Positions 49,532 through 60,382 are shown, counted from the first letter of the stretch. The stretch is 64,000 nucleotides of DNA from Colicola sp016286205 (GCA_016286205.1 JAEESF010000011.1:1-64000); one strand, 5' to 3'. The notes: generated by a model from the letters alone, not told the origin. Numbers and translations are program-made.

Positions 49532-52500
49532 TTAGAATTTATAAGTTACAGTTAAGAAGAAATTGGCTCCCCAAGCATAGTAATACTTAGATGGGTATTT
49601 CCATGCGTTAGCCGTAATCACAGAGTTCTGATAGTCTTTCTCTCCCTGACGAATAGCACGTGGCAGACGGGCTTGTTGGTAACCACCGGTCTTGAAGTGT
49701 GTGTTGTTGGTGAGGTTAGTCACACTCAGGTTGATAGATACAGACTGACGATTCGGCAGGTAAATCAGTTTACCTACAGAAGCATCAAAGATGAAGCGAT
49801 ACAGAGGATTGGTAGCCGCCAAGCTCTCTTGCATTGTCATCACATTGTACGGATATTTCAGTACTGGCACACCATTCTTGTCCAGAACAGCATTCTCATA
49901 TACCGGGTCACCGGTATTCATGTCGATCTCAACGCGCAATGCCTGACCATCAGTGGTCTCAATAGCATTTGCGTAGCTATCACCGAACCAACCATTGACA
50001 GCTGTTCCGTCAATACGCATACCCGTATACAAACCTTGCATACGACGCGAAGGAGCAACCGACAGATAGTTCCAGTCGTGATAGTTCACAGTAATGTCAG
50101 CAAACCACATCTTCGGGTGGAAGAACGAGAGTTTCAAGCTAGCATTAACTTGCGGACCTGTACTTAGTTTGACACCTTTTAACAGAACTTTATCTCGGGT
50201 CTCGAATACCAAGTCCTTGGTCACCAGGTTTTGCGTCATAGGCATTCCATTCTCAGCAGATGTCACCACTTGTGGATTGCTCGTATAGCGGTAGTCGCCT
50301 ACGCTCATGGCACCGGTCAAGGTGAAGTAGGTACCCATTTTAACAGCGGCGGCTGCCTCAATACCCATATAGCGTTTGTCGATGCCGGTCATAGCTTGGT
50401 TCACAAACGTACGAGCCTCGTCGTCATAGTAGCCGTTCAGCTCTGTTCCGTTCCAACTTTGAGTGAAGAAACCGGTGATACGACCGCGAACAATCGGGTA
50501 GTTGAACTCATAAGTCAGGTCAGTAGAAACAACGTTCTCGCTAGCTGCATAGAAATCATGCAATGACTTGGCATTGTCATGAATATAAATCTTGTCTACA
50601 ACGCGGTCATGCACACGCTGCGATAGATAAGCATCGCGTGCGTACGGTGAGCGAATCTCGAACAAACCATTCAGTTTTAAACGATTACGACCGTTAATCT
50701 TATAGGTAGCTCCCGCTTTGAAGCCAGGGTCAAAGAAGTGGTGAGCATCGCCCATGTAAGTTGTTCCCGCTTGCAATGTGCCATTGGCCTCTGCATCTTT
50801 GATCAACTGATACGAGTTGTTGCCATAGTATTTCCAGGCCTCTGCACCGGTCTTTTCTTCAGCAATCTTGGTCAGATACCAAGCACGACCATTCAGCATG
50901 TTAGTGGAACGTTGCATCATACTGTACTCGAGCGACAAAGCGTAGTAGAGATCTACTTCGTTGAAGCTCCACTCGTTTTGGAACCAAGCCTTTAGGTTGG
51001 CCATATTGATGCGATAGTCGTAGCCGAAACGACGTCCATTGTCTGTAATCCGGGTGTCATAGTCAGCCGCGATCTCGTTCTTGCGAACATTCTCAATATC
51101 AGCTTGTGTGAATCCGCTATTGCTAGCCAACTCTTTGATATCACGGTCAGCAAAAGCATCTACATCAATCCACTGATTACCACCTAGCAAGTCATCAATA
51201 GTCTTGTAATGGATACCTTGCGATACTTTAGCTTCTGCACCTAACGTCATCTTCAGGTGGTTAAACTGTGTGTTAACATAGTTGAGCGAAGCCATGCCTT
51301 CTTGTATGTCGTTGTGACGACGTTCAATGATGTAACGTGCAGAACCGTCAGGATTGTTATAGTTGTTAGCAAAGTTGGCTGCGTAGATATTGTCCCAGTC
51401 AATCTGCGTAGTCTTGTTGTCACGTGTCTTCCACAGATGAACCAAGTTGTTATATTGTGCCATGTCGATAGACGGGCCAATCAGATTGCCATCCTCACCC
51501 CAGAAACCGGAGCCAAGATAAGTACTATTCATATCCTGACCAATGAAGAGTCCCCAAGGATAGTGTACACCATCTTCGTTGAACAATTGTTGGCCAGATG
51601 GCTCATAATAGTTGTTCGCGATTTGACCATCCCAAAAGAATGATGGCAGATTGCGATAGTAGTCCGGACGAGGATCCGGAGCATTGTAGAAGTTGAGCGC
51701 AGAATTAGAGTACATAGAGTAGTGATATCCCGCTGCTACTTTCAGTTTCTGCTGCTCGTCCAGATTGATCTCGTACGATGCAATAAAGGTCGGGTCATAC
51801 GATTTCACGATACGCGAGTTGCGTACCTTGCCGTTCTGGTAGCCCCAGTAGGGGTTGTAGTTGATCGTACCGGTCAGGTCGTATACCTCTTGCGTCACTG
51901 CTGCATTCTGACCACGCTCTGTCGGGGCACCAAATGTGATGAGTTTCAGGCGGGCATTATCCCAAATCTTCTCTGCCGAAACAAAGTAACCGAGCGAATA
52001 GTACTTGATACCTTCACCGATGATTCCTTTGTTGTCAATATACGGCGAGAAGCGGTATGCCAACTGAGCTACCACTGCCCAGCCACTTGGCATCACACCA
52101 CTGGCATACGTTGCATTAATACGGGCTTTGTAGTTACGATTAGTTCCCGCAGCACCTACTTTCCAACCTTGTGCATAACGCGAAGCTCCCATCAGGTAGT
52201 TGGTGGCTTGTGCTACACCACCAAACGAGAAATTGGTGGCCTCCATTGGATTCAGCACTTCTTTGTAACGACTTGCGTCATTCAGACCTCCCATAGCCGA
52301 GTAGTTGAAATTACCACGCTCTTGCGAGTTGAAATTCAAACCCTCAATGTAGTAGGTCTCAACATTCGATGCGTAACCACGATTGCGGTAACGTGCTGTA
52401 GACCAGGCAAATGAGATGGTGGAATTAAACACATCTGTCGATGCAGAGGAGGAGGAAGCTTGAGCCTGCGAACGGCCTTCGTCATCACTCATCTCTTCTT

Positions 52501-52849
52501 CTGTTAGGTTCAGCAAGATCTCGTCTTGTGCTTGACTGACGATGTTTTGCTGTAACTGAATAGCCTCCATCTGGTTGACTTGGTCTGCGTTTAGTTGAAT
52601 CAACTCAATGGCTGCAATATAGCCATCCGATTCAACAATCACTTCCTCATCCATTGCCTCCAGATAGAGTAGAGAAAACTCACCCGCCGAATTAGTCGTG
52701 GTGGAAATGTTCTGATTGGCCAGTGTCACTTTTGCCCCCACCACAGGTTCTTGGGTGGATTCATCAATGACAGTGCCCTTGAGTGACGTTTGTGCAAAAG
52801 CAACTACCGAGAGCGCTAGCACGAACATCAAAGAAAGAATTTTTCTCAT
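49532..52849 (-). CDS. TonB-dependent outer-membrane receptor with carboxypeptidase-like N-domain
   Basis: This 1105-residue protein has a signal peptide (1-19). A carboxypeptidase-regulatory-like domain (about 20-100) contains LKGTVIDESTQEPVVGAKVT. An acidic Ser-rich linker and plug follow, and then a 22-strand-type barrel ending FFLTVTYKF. Such receptors import ligands with energy from TonB. It is partnered with the DUF5689 lipoprotein 5 nt downstream. No -33/-7 promoter is visible in the 35-bp gap after asnS, so it may be co-transcribed with the housekeeping genes. Confidence 0.88.
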   Translation of the reverse strand: MRKILSLMFVLALSVVAFAQTSLKGTVIDESTQEPVVGAKVTLANQNISTTTNSAGEFSLLYLEAMDEEVIVESDGYIAAIELIQLNADQVNQMEAIQLQQNIVSQAQDEILLNLTEEEMSDDEGRSQAQASSSSASTDVFNSTISFAWSTARYRNRGYASNVETYYIEGLNFNSQERGNFNYSAMGGLNDASRYKEVLNPMEATNFSFGGVAQATNYLMGASRYAQGWKVGAAGTNRNYKARINATYASGVMPSGWAVVAQLAYRFSPYIDNKGIIGEGIKYYSLGYFVSAEKIWDNARLKLITFGAPTERGQNAAVTQEVYDLTGTINYNPYWGYQNGKVRNSRIVKSYDPTFIASYEINLDEQQKLKVAAGYHYSMYSNSALNFYNAPDPRPDYYRNLPSFFWDGQIANNYYEPSGQQLFNEDGVHYPWGLFIGQDMNSTYLGSGFWGEDGNLIGPSIDMAQYNNLVHLWKTRDNKTTQIDWDNIYAANFANNYNNPDGSARYIIERRHNDIQEGMASLNYVNTQFNHLKMTLGAEAKVSQGIHYKTIDDLLGGNQWIDVDAFADRDIKELASNSGFTQADIENVRKNEIAADYDTRITDNGRRFGYDYRINMANLKAWFQNEWSFNEVDLYYALSLEYSMMQRSTNMLNGRAWYLTKIAEEKTGAEAWKYYGNNSYQLIKDAEANGTLQAGTTYMGDAHHFFDPGFKAGATYKINGRNRLKLNGLFEIRSPYARDAYLSQRVHDRVVDKIYIHDNAKSLHDFYAASENVVSTDLTYEFNYPIVRGRITGFFTQSWNGTELNGYYDDEARTFVNQAMTGIDKRYMGIEAAAAVKMGTYFTLTGAMSVGDYRYTSNPQVVTSAENGMPMTQNLVTKDLVFETRDKVLLKGVKLSTGPQVNASLKLSFFHPKMWFADITVNYHDWNYLSVAPSRRMQGLYTGMRIDGTAVNGWFGDSYANAIETTDGQALRVEIDMNTGDPVYENAVLDKNGVPVLKYPYNVMTMQESLAATNPLYRFIFDASVGKLIYLPNRQSVSINLSVTNLTNNTHFKTGGYQQARLPRAIRQGEKDYQNSVITANAWKYPSKYYYAWGANFFLTVTYKF

Positions 52850-52884
52850 AGGATTGTTTGTTAGTGTTTTTATGGTTTATATTC

Positions 52885-54282
52885 TTAAAATTCTGCACTT
52901 TTGGGGGTACGTGGGAATGGGATGACGTCGCGGATGTTCTGCATGCCCGTGACAAAGAGCATCAAGCGCTCAAATCCCAAACCAAATCCGGCATGAGGAG
53001 CACTACCAAAACGGCGAGTGTCCAAATACCACCACATATCTTTCATCGGTATATGTCTCCGTTCAATCTCATCGTTGAGTTTGTCCATGTTCTCTTCACG
53101 AACTGAACCTCCGATGATTTCGCCTATCTGTGGGAATAGCACATCCGTACCTTGTACCGTCTTGCCGTCTTCGTTCAGTTTCATATAGAAGGCTTTGATG
53201 TCCTTTGGGTAATCGGTCATAATCACCGGTTTGCCAAAATGCTCTTCTACCAGATAGCGTTCGTGTTCAGAACTGAGATCATCGCCCCAATTGCATGGGA
53301 ACTCAAATTTCTTGCCATTCTTGATGGCCTCTTGTAGGATGTTGATACCTTCAGTATAAGGCAGACGAACAAACTCTGTGTCAATCACCGAACGCAGACG
53401 TTCAATCAAACCTTTGTCCACAAATTGGTTCAAGAACTCTAGGTCATCCATACAATGGTCTAACGCCCAACGTACGCAATATTTGATGAAGTCTTCCTCC
53501 AGATCCATCAACTCGTCTTTTTGAATAAAAGCCACCTCCGGTTCTATCATCCAGAATTCAGCTAAGTGACGAGGCGTATTGCTATTCTCGGCGCGGAATG
53601 TCGGACCAAAGGTGTATATCTTACCTAACGCCATGGCAGCTAACTCGCCTTCCAACTGACCACTTACGGTCAAGGACGCTTGTTTGCCAAAGAAATCGTC
53701 CGAGTAGTCTATATGTCCTTGCTCGTCGTATTTCAGGTTGTATAGGTTCTTCGTGGTTACTTGGAACATCTGGCCCGCTCCTTCACAATCGCTTGCGGTA
53801 ATCAGTGGCGTATGGAAGTAGAAGTAGCCATGCTCGTGAAAATAGGTGTGGATAGCCATAGCCATGTTGTGGCGAATACGGAATACCGCCCCAAACGTGT
53901 TGGTACGTGGGCGCAGATGCGCAATGGTGCGCAGATATTCCATCGAGAGACCTTTCTTTTGCAGAGGATATTTCTCTGGATCTGCTGTACCGTACACTTC
54001 TAAATCGGTCAATTGAATCTCAACTGCCTGTCCCGCACCCTGGCTTTCTACCAGTATTCCTGTTGCCGAGATGCATGAACCTGTAGTTACGGGTTTCAGA
54101 CGTTCTTCATCAAATTTTTCCAGGTCCACAACTATCTGAATATTCTTGATAGTGGAACCATCGTTCAGCGCAATAAACGAGATGCTTTTGTTGCCTCGTC
54201 TGCTGCGTACCCAACCGCGCACATTGATCTCTGCTCCGAAATCAGTACGCTTGAGCGCATCTATGATTACTGTTCTTTGCAT
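52885..54282 (-). CDS. asnS: asparaginyl-tRNA synthetase
   Basis: This 465-residue class II enzyme has an N-terminal OB anticodon-binding domain (INVRGWVRSRRGNKSISFI). The catalytic core has PLITASDCEGAGQMFQVTT, the class II motif 2 region FRAENSNTPRHLAEFWMIE, and motif 3 GFGLGFERLMLFVTG. It charges tRNA-Asn. Length is normal. It lies between dnaB (37-nt gap) and the TonB receptor. Confidence 0.96.
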   Translation of the reverse strand: MQRTVIIDALKRTDFGAEINVRGWVRSRRGNKSISFIALNDGSTIKNIQIVVDLEKFDEERLKPVTTGSCISATGILVESQGAGQAVEIQLTDLEVYGTADPEKYPLQKKGLSMEYLRTIAHLRPRTNTFGAVFRIRHNMAMAIHTYFHEHGYFYFHTPLITASDCEGAGQMFQVTTKNLYNLKYDEQGHIDYSDDFFGKQASLTVSGQLEGELAAMALGKIYTFGPTFRAENSNTPRHLAEFWMIEPEVAFIQKDELMDLEEDFIKYCVRWALDHCMDDLEFLNQFVDKGLIERLRSVIDTEFVRLPYTEGINILQEAIKNGKKFEFPCNWGDDLSSEHERYLVEEHFGKPVIMTDYPKDIKAFYMKLNEDGKTVQGTDVLFPQIGEIIGGSVREENMDKLNDEIERRHIPMKDMWWYLDTRRFGSAPHAGFGLGFERLMLFVTGMQNIRDVIPFPRTPKSAEF

Positions 54283-54319
54283 ATATTATCTGTTATGTCT
54301 TTTTTTTCTTTGTCTATTT

Positions 54320-55897
54320 TCAGAAAGGACGATCTGTGACTTCTCCTAAACTGTTGAGACTCGCTCCGTCTTGATACATTTGCTGACCGTCAGCAACAGG
54401 ACCCATCTGATTATTCATACTGGACGAAATAGTCACGCCGTTATCTGGCATTGGCATTGGCTGAAGTTCATCCTGATCAATGGCGTCATCTTCGTTCTGG
54501 AATTTAGCATACTTGTCGCGGAAACGCAACCAGATGGAATCCGTGGCACCATTACGGTGTTTCGCTATAATGATTTGCGCTAGGCCGCGTAGGTCTTTTC
54601 CTGTTTTCTCGTCGTTATAGATACGATAGTAAGCAGGGCGGTGAATAAAGCAAACCATATCCGCATCTTGTTCTATGGCACCCGATTCACGTAGGTCGGC
54701 TAGTTGAGGCACTTTACCTTCTACACCAGAACGAGCTTCTACACCACGGTTCAACTGCGAAAGGGCTATCACCGGAATATCCAACTCTTTAGCCAAGGCT
54801 TTCAGGCTTCGTGAGATGATACTTACCTCTTGCTCACGACTGCCGAAACTCGAACCTTGCGCATTCATCAGTTGCAGATAATCGATGATAATCATGCGAA
54901 TACCATGTTCGCGTACCAACTTACGCGCTTTCGAACGCAACTCGAAGATTGACAACGATGGAGTATCATCCATGTATAGCGGTGCGCCTTTCAGCGCATT
55001 GATCTTCGTATTGAGTCGTTTGTGTTCTGTCTCGGTTAGTTTGCCGGTTTTGATTTTGTCGCCTTCTATCTCGCAGACGTTCATAATCAAACGGTTCACC
55101 AATTGTACATTCGACATTTCCAGTGAGAAGATGGCTACAGGTATCTGGTGATCAACGGCTATATTCTTAGCCATCGAGAGCACAAACGCAGTCTTACCCA
55201 TGGCTGGACGAGCAGCAATAATAATCAAGTCGGGTGTTTGCCAACCGGATGTTATCTTATCCAAGGCGTGGAATCCGGACGGAATACCGGAAATCGAGCC
55301 ATCGTTCTTGGCTGCTTTGTCCATGCGTCGGAACGCTTCTTCTATCACTGGGTCAATCTGTGTGACATCACGTTTCTGCGAGCGTTGCGATATCTCAAAG
55401 ATACCAGCCTCGGCCTCTTGCATCAGTTCATCTACATCTTGCGTCTCATCAAATCCGTGCTCCTCTATACGAGCGGCGAAGGCAATCAGGTCACGAGCCG
55501 TAGCTTTCTGTGCTACTATCTGAGCATGGTAACGTAGGTGTGCGGATGATGCCACACGACGTGTCAGTTCAGCCAAATATACCGAACCACCCACTGCCTC
55601 TAGGTGACCTTGGCTCTTTAGTTTCTCGCTTACGGAAAGAAGGTCAATAGGCAAATCCTTCGAAGCCAGTTCACGTATGGCCTCAAAAACCAAACGGTTT
55701 TGGTCTTTATAGAATACCTCCGGACGTAGCAAATCTGCCACGGTTCCGTATGCTTCCTTCTCTAGCATGATGGCTCCCAGAACTGAATCTTCTAGTTCCG
55801 GAGCTTGAGGTGGCAGTTTACCCATCTCATTGGCTCCGACCTTGATTATCGTGGTCTGAGGTGCTCGTTTCTTATTATTTCTGCTTGTTTCTGCCAT
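54320..55897 (-). CDS. dnaB: replicative DNA helicase
   Basis: This 525-residue protein has an N-terminal primase-interaction domain (PPQAPELEDSVLGAIMLEKE). The RecA-type helicase core has Walker A ARPAMGKTAFV near residue 232, IIDYLQLM (Walker B) and a DRESGAIEQDADMV-like block (LRESGAIEQDADM). It unwinds DNA at the fork as a hexamer. ATG at 55897 overlaps meaB by 23 bp; a later Met (MGKLPPQA) would remove the overlap but shorten a family-typical N-tail. Confidence 0.95.
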   Translation of the reverse strand: MAETSRNNKKRAPQTTIIKVGANEMGKLPPQAPELEDSVLGAIMLEKEAYGTVADLLRPEVFYKDQNRLVFEAIRELASKDLPIDLLSVSEKLKSQGHLEAVGGSVYLAELTRRVASSAHLRYHAQIVAQKATARDLIAFAARIEEHGFDETQDVDELMQEAEAGIFEISQRSQKRDVTQIDPVIEEAFRRMDKAAKNDGSISGIPSGFHALDKITSGWQTPDLIIIAARPAMGKTAFVLSMAKNIAVDHQIPVAIFSLEMSNVQLVNRLIMNVCEIEGDKIKTGKLTETEHKRLNTKINALKGAPLYMDDTPSLSIFELRSKARKLVREHGIRMIIIDYLQLMNAQGSSFGSREQEVSIISRSLKALAKELDIPVIALSQLNRGVEARSGVEGKVPQLADLRESGAIEQDADMVCFIHRPAYYRIYNDEKTGKDLRGLAQIIIAKHRNGATDSIWLRFRDKYAKFQNEDDAIDQDELQPMPMPDNGVTISSSMNNQMGPVADGQQMYQDGASLNSLGEVTDRPF

Positions 55898-56969
55898 ACT
55901 CGGTTAGTAAGTTGTTCGCTGCAATAAAACTGCTAATTTCGTTGTTTAATACTTGTCGTTCGGCTACTTCTATCTGATGCTCCATGTGTTCGTTCTTGTA
56001 GAAACCGTCCAGTAGGGCTTGGTTGATGGTTTCGTACATCCAATATTTAGCTTGTTCTGTGCGATGTTGCTCGAAGAAACCGTTCTTCTTGGTAAACTCT
56101 ACGTATTCTTCTATATTTTTCCAGACATCCATGATGCCGCTATGGTCTATCGAGGAGCAACATATGGCATCTGGTTTCCATCCTGACGGAGTAGGAGGGA
56201 ACAGGGCTAAAGCGTTCTTAAATCCCACTCGTGCTGCGCGCGCGCGTTCTATATTATTCCCGTCGCATTTGTTTATGGCTATTCCATCGGCCATTTCCAT
56301 GATGCCGCGCTTGATGCCCTGTAGCTCGTCTCCTGTGCCCGTTACTTGCAGCAAAAGGAAATAATCCACCATCGAATGAGCGGCTGTTTCCGATTGTCCG
56401 ACGCCTACTGTCTCCAGTAGAATCGTATCAAATCCCGCAGCTTCACACAGTACGATTGTCTCGCGTGTCTTGCGCGCTACGCCGCCTAGAGAACCCGCCG
56501 ATGGACTGGGGCGTATGAAGGCATTCGATTTGACCGATAGCTCATTCATACGAGTCTTGTCGCCAAGAATAGATCCTTTGCTACGTTCGCTCGACGGGTC
56601 AATGGCTAATACTGCCAGATGCTTGCCCTCATCGCATAGCTCTGTTCCTAATGCTTCGATAAAGGTCGATTTACCCGCACCTGGAACACCTGTTATGCCT
56701 ACGCGAATCGATTTGCCTGCATAGGGTAGACATAGCTCAATGACCTTTTGTGCAATGGCCTGGTCGGCCAACAGATTGCTTTCAACCAATGTCACAGCCT
56801 GACTGAGTATCGTCATGTCGCCACGACGTATACCCTCAAAATATTCCTCGGGACTCAACACACATTTCTTGCGACGAAATGTGGCATACGGATTAACGCT
56901 CGGTAGATTCTCTACGCCTGCATTTACCGTCAGTCCCTTGTATTCCGCACTGTTCTCAGGATGTTCCAT
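55875..56969 (-). CDS. meaB: methylmalonyl-CoA mutase chaperone GTPase
   Basis: This 364-residue G3E-family GTPase has Walker A VGITGVPGAGKSTFIE near residue 93, AIDPSSERSKGSILGDKTRM (switch region), VGVGQSE and the GTP-specificity NKCD. MeaB/ArgK protects and reloads adenosylcobalamin in methylmalonyl-CoA mutase, the succinate-propionate route of Bacteroidales. The mutase itself is not in the window. It starts 19 nt after the DUF1573 gene and overlaps dnaB. Confidence 0.93.
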   Translation of the reverse strand: MEHPENSAEYKGLTVNAGVENLPSVNPYATFRRKKCVLSPEEYFEGIRRGDMTILSQAVTLVESNLLADQAIAQKVIELCLPYAGKSIRVGITGVPGAGKSTFIEALGTELCDEGKHLAVLAIDPSSERSKGSILGDKTRMNELSVKSNAFIRPSPSAGSLGGVARKTRETIVLCEAAGFDTILLETVGVGQSETAAHSMVDYFLLLQVTGTGDELQGIKRGIMEMADGIAINKCDGNNIERARAARVGFKNALALFPPTPSGWKPDAICCSSIDHSGIMDVWKNIEEYVEFTKKNGFFEQHRTEQAKYWMYETINQALLDGFYKNEHMEHQIEVAERQVLNNEISSFIAANNLLTEYGRNKQK

Positions 56970-56988
56970 GCTCGGATGAATGCTTATT

Positions 56989-58068
56989 TTATTGGATAGT
57001 CCAGTTTACGGTCACGGTTTTTTGTGGCTGTTGTGGATCATTGGTGATAACCACTATTTGACGGGTATATTTGCCGGCCTCTTTGCCTGCAACATTGATT
57101 TCGAATGCGATAGCGCCTTTCTTACCCGATTTGATAGGTTTAGCTGCTTTGATGGCAATATTCTTATCGGTCGAGTAAACGCGACGAATCTGCAGAGGAT
57201 TAACACCTACGTTCAGCAGAGTCAACTGGCCTTTCACTACTTTGCCTTTGGCTACAGTTCCTAGGTCAACTACACTTTCGGTTACCATTTTCGGCGAAAG
57301 GAGACGCTCTTCTTCTGTCAACTGGGAGAAATCTTCAGCGATATTAGCCTTGATAGTCAGTTTGTAGGTCTCGCTTATCTCTTTCTTGCCATCAATAACC
57401 ACGTAAGCATATGCCTCAACTGGACCGTACAACTTAGTCTTTTTGCTATCGATGGCAAACACGAACTTACCGGTCTCGTTAGCATTGACGGTAGGCAGAG
57501 TTACTTGATTGATCAGGAAGGCATCTGCAGCATTTACAGCCAACTCTACGTTGTGAGCGGCTTGAGTCAGGTTGGCGTATTCCAGTTCTCCGGACAATAC
57601 AGTACCTTTCTTGATAGTGCCCAGATCGATTGTTTTGCTACGCATACTCAGGTCGCCTACCTGCACATTGTATTTAGTCGAAGGCTTGGCTGGCTTTGGT
57701 ATCACTTCGCCCTTGATATACAGTTTCTTGGTCGGCTCGGTTGCGTTGGACGTAATCGTGATGGTCTTTTGGAAACGTCCTGGACGACCGTTCGGGTTAT
57801 AGGTCACGGTGATACTACCAGTCTGACCAGGTTCTACCGGTTCCTTAGTCCATGTAGGAGTGGTACAACCGCAACTGGCACGTACGTTGCTCAGTACGAG
57901 CGGAGTCATACCTTCGTTTTTGAATGTGAATACGGTTGATACACGACCGTCTGATTCATTGATCTTACCAAAATCATGCTCGGTTTTCTCAAAAGTGAGA
58001 ACTGGGTCTTGTGCAAACATGGCGATTGCTGTCATTGCCATGCAGAGTGTTGCAAAAATCTTTTTCAT
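56989..58068 (-). CDS. exported DUF1573 protein
   Basis: This 359-residue protein has a signal peptide (1-19). It has repeated Ig-like DUF1573 units: TEHDFGKINESDG, SNVRASCGCTTPTWTKEPV with the conserved CGC, and ITVTYNPNGRPGRFQKTITI. A second related block (SVVDLGTVAKGKVVKGQL, KTVTVNWTI) lies at the C-terminus. Such domains occur in many secreted Bacteroidota proteins; function unknown. It follows rsh by 31 nt with no promoter between. Confidence 0.85.
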   Translation of the reverse strand: MKKIFATLCMAMTAIAMFAQDPVLTFEKTEHDFGKINESDGRVSTVFTFKNEGMTPLVLSNVRASCGCTTPTWTKEPVEPGQTGSITVTYNPNGRPGRFQKTITITSNATEPTKKLYIKGEVIPKPAKPSTKYNVQVGDLSMRSKTIDLGTIKKGTVLSGELEYANLTQAAHNVELAVNAADAFLINQVTLPTVNANETGKFVFAIDSKKTKLYGPVEAYAYVVIDGKKEISETYKLTIKANIAEDFSQLTEEERLLSPKMVTESVVDLGTVAKGKVVKGQLTLLNVGVNPLQIRRVYSTDKNIAIKAAKPIKSGKKGAIAFEINVAGKEAGKYTRQIVVITNDPQQPQKTVTVNWTIQ

Positions 58069-58099
58069 TGTTATACGAATTTATTAGTTAGTATACTTG

Positions 58100-60361
58100 T
58101 CAATTATCCACCGTTGTTACGCGGCGAACTTCTTTGATATCGTCTATTTTCTTTATTGCTTTCAGCAGTTCGTCCAGTTCCTTGCGGTCATAGACGTAAA
58201 TTTCCATAGTTCCTTTGAATATTCCGTCATCGCTTGATACGTTGATCGAACGCATATTGATGTGGAATTCGGTGGTCAGGGTTTTCAGTACTTGTATGAA
58301 CACACCAAATTTATCTATTCCCTTCAGTTCTATTGTCTCTACGAATGATTGCACGCGATGTGTATTCCATACGGCGGAATATATTCTCTTGCCGTAACTG
58401 GTCTTTAGTAGTTGAGCCTCAGGACAATCCAGTTTGTGTATCCGCATCTTGCCTCCGTCATCCATGTATCCCAGTACTTCGTCTCCCGGAATCGGGTGGC
58501 AACAGTTGCTCAGGAAGTATTCCTTGCCCAGATTTTCGTCCGTCAGCACTATCGCATGCGGTTTCTTCTTTTTCTCGCCCTTTGGTGCTTCTTTCTTCTC
58601 TGTCTTGGTTTCCTCAGGTTGTTGGACTGGTTCATCGTCGTTTTTACCGAAGAAGGACATATGCGACCACCATGACCGTTTAGGGAATACGATGTCGTGG
58701 AAGTTATCCAGTCTTACCAGTCCTTGACCTACTTGCGCATATAGCTCATTGGGCTTCGATATATGATGGTAGTTCAACAATCGTGCCAAAGCCAAATCTG
58801 GATTGGCAGCCAAGTCCTTGTCCATCTGTATCGCATCGTGTACCAATCGCTCGCCGTGCTTGATGTAGCGTCTTTCTTCACGGCGGAAATATTGATTCAG
58901 ACAGTTATGCGCTTTTGCAGTCGTAGCGTATTCTAACCATTCGGGTTGAGGATGTTGGCTTGTGGAGGTTAGTATCTCCACTTGGTCACCACCTTTCAAC
59001 TTGTATGATAGAGGAACAAGCGAGTGGTTCACTTTAGCGCCTATACAGTGCTCTCCTAGTTCTGAGTGGAGTAGGAAGGCAAAGTCTAGTGCGGTCGAAC
59101 CCAGAGGCATCGTCATAATCTCACCCTTTGGCGTGAACACAAATACTTCTTGTGCAAACAGATTCAGTTTGAATGTGCCTAGGAACTCCATCGCGTCTTT
59201 CTCCGGGTGTTCCAGTATCTCCTTGATCTCTCTCAGCCACTTGTCTAGTTCGCTGTCATCCGACTCTCCGGTCTTGTATTTCCAGTGCGCAGCCAGACCT
59301 CGTTCTGCTATCTCGTGCATGCGGTCCGTACGAATCTGCACTTCCACCCATTCGCCGTTCGTAGCCATTACTGTCACATGTAGCGCCTCATAGCCGTTTG
59401 CTTTGGGCGTGGAAATCCAGTCGCGTATACGCTCCGGATGTGGACGGTATATCTCTGTGATGGCCGAATAGATCATCCAACACTGGTCTTTCTCGCTCAT
59501 CGACTCGTTCGGCGTGAACACAATGCGTACGGCCAGCAGGTCATATACATCTTCAAACTGGATATGGCGTTGTGCCATTTTCTTCCAGATCGAATAGACC
59601 GACTTGATACGTGCTTTCAGCGTGAACTGGTAGCCCATCGACTGTAGGCGTTCACGGATAGGAACGGCAAACTGTTCAAAGTTCTCTAGTTGGCGAGTCT
59701 TCACGTTCTCCAGTTTGTCGTGTATCTCTTGCCATGTGTCCGGATGTTCGTATTTGAAGCTCAGGTCTTCCAGTTCTGTCTTGATGGGGAACAAACCCAG
59801 ACGATGAGCTAGCGGAGCATAGATATATTGTGTCTCGCCGGCTATCTTGTATTGCTTGTCCTTCGGCTGAGCGCCCAACGTACGCATGTTATGCAGTCGG
59901 TCGGCTATCTTGACTAGCACTACGCGAATATCGTCCGAGATGGTCAGCAGCAGTTTGCGGAAATTCTCCGCCTGTTCCGAAGCTTGACTGCCGAATACAC
60001 CTCCGCTTATCTTCGTCAGACCGGAAACTATCTGGGCAATCTTGTCGCCAAATAGGCCTGCTATATCTTCTGTCGTATAATCGGTGTCTTCTACTACGTC
60101 GTGCAGCAGGGCAGAGCAGATACTCGTACTACCTAGTCCGATTTCGCGAACACAGATACGTGCTACGGCCAATGGATGCATGATGTATGGCTCACCACTC
60201 AAACGACGCACGCCATAGTGCGCCTTGTTCGCAAAATTGAACGCATGAGTAATCAGCTCGATTTTCTGCCTATGCGGTGTATGCGCATAGTCGTCGAGCA
60301 GAGCCTCAAACTCACGTTGGATCATTTGCTCTTCTTGGGGTGTAAATTCACTTTTTTCCAT
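58100..60361 (-). CDS. rsh: bifunctional (p)ppGpp synthetase/hydrolase
   Basis: ATG at 60361 (MEKSEFTPQEEQM) is chosen because it follows the promoter; the longer frame upstream overlaps the amidase promoter. The 753-residue protein has an HD hydrolase domain with the intact HDVVEDTDY motif and RLHNMRT. The synthetase domain contains YDLLAVRIVF and TPKANGYEALHVTV. A TGS domain (FTPKGEIMTMPLGSTALDFA), a Zn/RIS region with NCCHPIPGDEV and a C-terminal ACT domain follow. It makes and degrades the stringent-response alarmone. It is first in the long minus-strand run. Confidence 0.95.
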   Translation of the reverse strand: MEKSEFTPQEEQMIQREFEALLDDYAHTPHRQKIELITHAFNFANKAHYGVRRLSGEPYIMHPLAVARICVREIGLGSTSICSALLHDVVEDTDYTTEDIAGLFGDKIAQIVSGLTKISGGVFGSQASEQAENFRKLLLTISDDIRVVLVKIADRLHNMRTLGAQPKDKQYKIAGETQYIYAPLAHRLGLFPIKTELEDLSFKYEHPDTWQEIHDKLENVKTRQLENFEQFAVPIRERLQSMGYQFTLKARIKSVYSIWKKMAQRHIQFEDVYDLLAVRIVFTPNESMSEKDQCWMIYSAITEIYRPHPERIRDWISTPKANGYEALHVTVMATNGEWVEVQIRTDRMHEIAERGLAAHWKYKTGESDDSELDKWLREIKEILEHPEKDAMEFLGTFKLNLFAQEVFVFTPKGEIMTMPLGSTALDFAFLLHSELGEHCIGAKVNHSLVPLSYKLKGGDQVEILTSTSQHPQPEWLEYATTAKAHNCLNQYFRREERRYIKHGERLVHDAIQMDKDLAANPDLALARLLNYHHISKPNELYAQVGQGLVRLDNFHDIVFPKRSWWSHMSFFGKNDDEPVQQPEETKTEKKEAPKGEKKKKPHAIVLTDENLGKEYFLSNCCHPIPGDEVLGYMDDGGKMRIHKLDCPEAQLLKTSYGKRIYSAVWNTHRVQSFVETIELKGIDKFGVFIQVLKTLTTEFHINMRSINVSSDDGIFKGTMEIYVYDRKELDELLKAIKKIDDIKEVRRVTTVDN

Positions 60362-60382
60362 ACTGACATGCAAAATATCGCG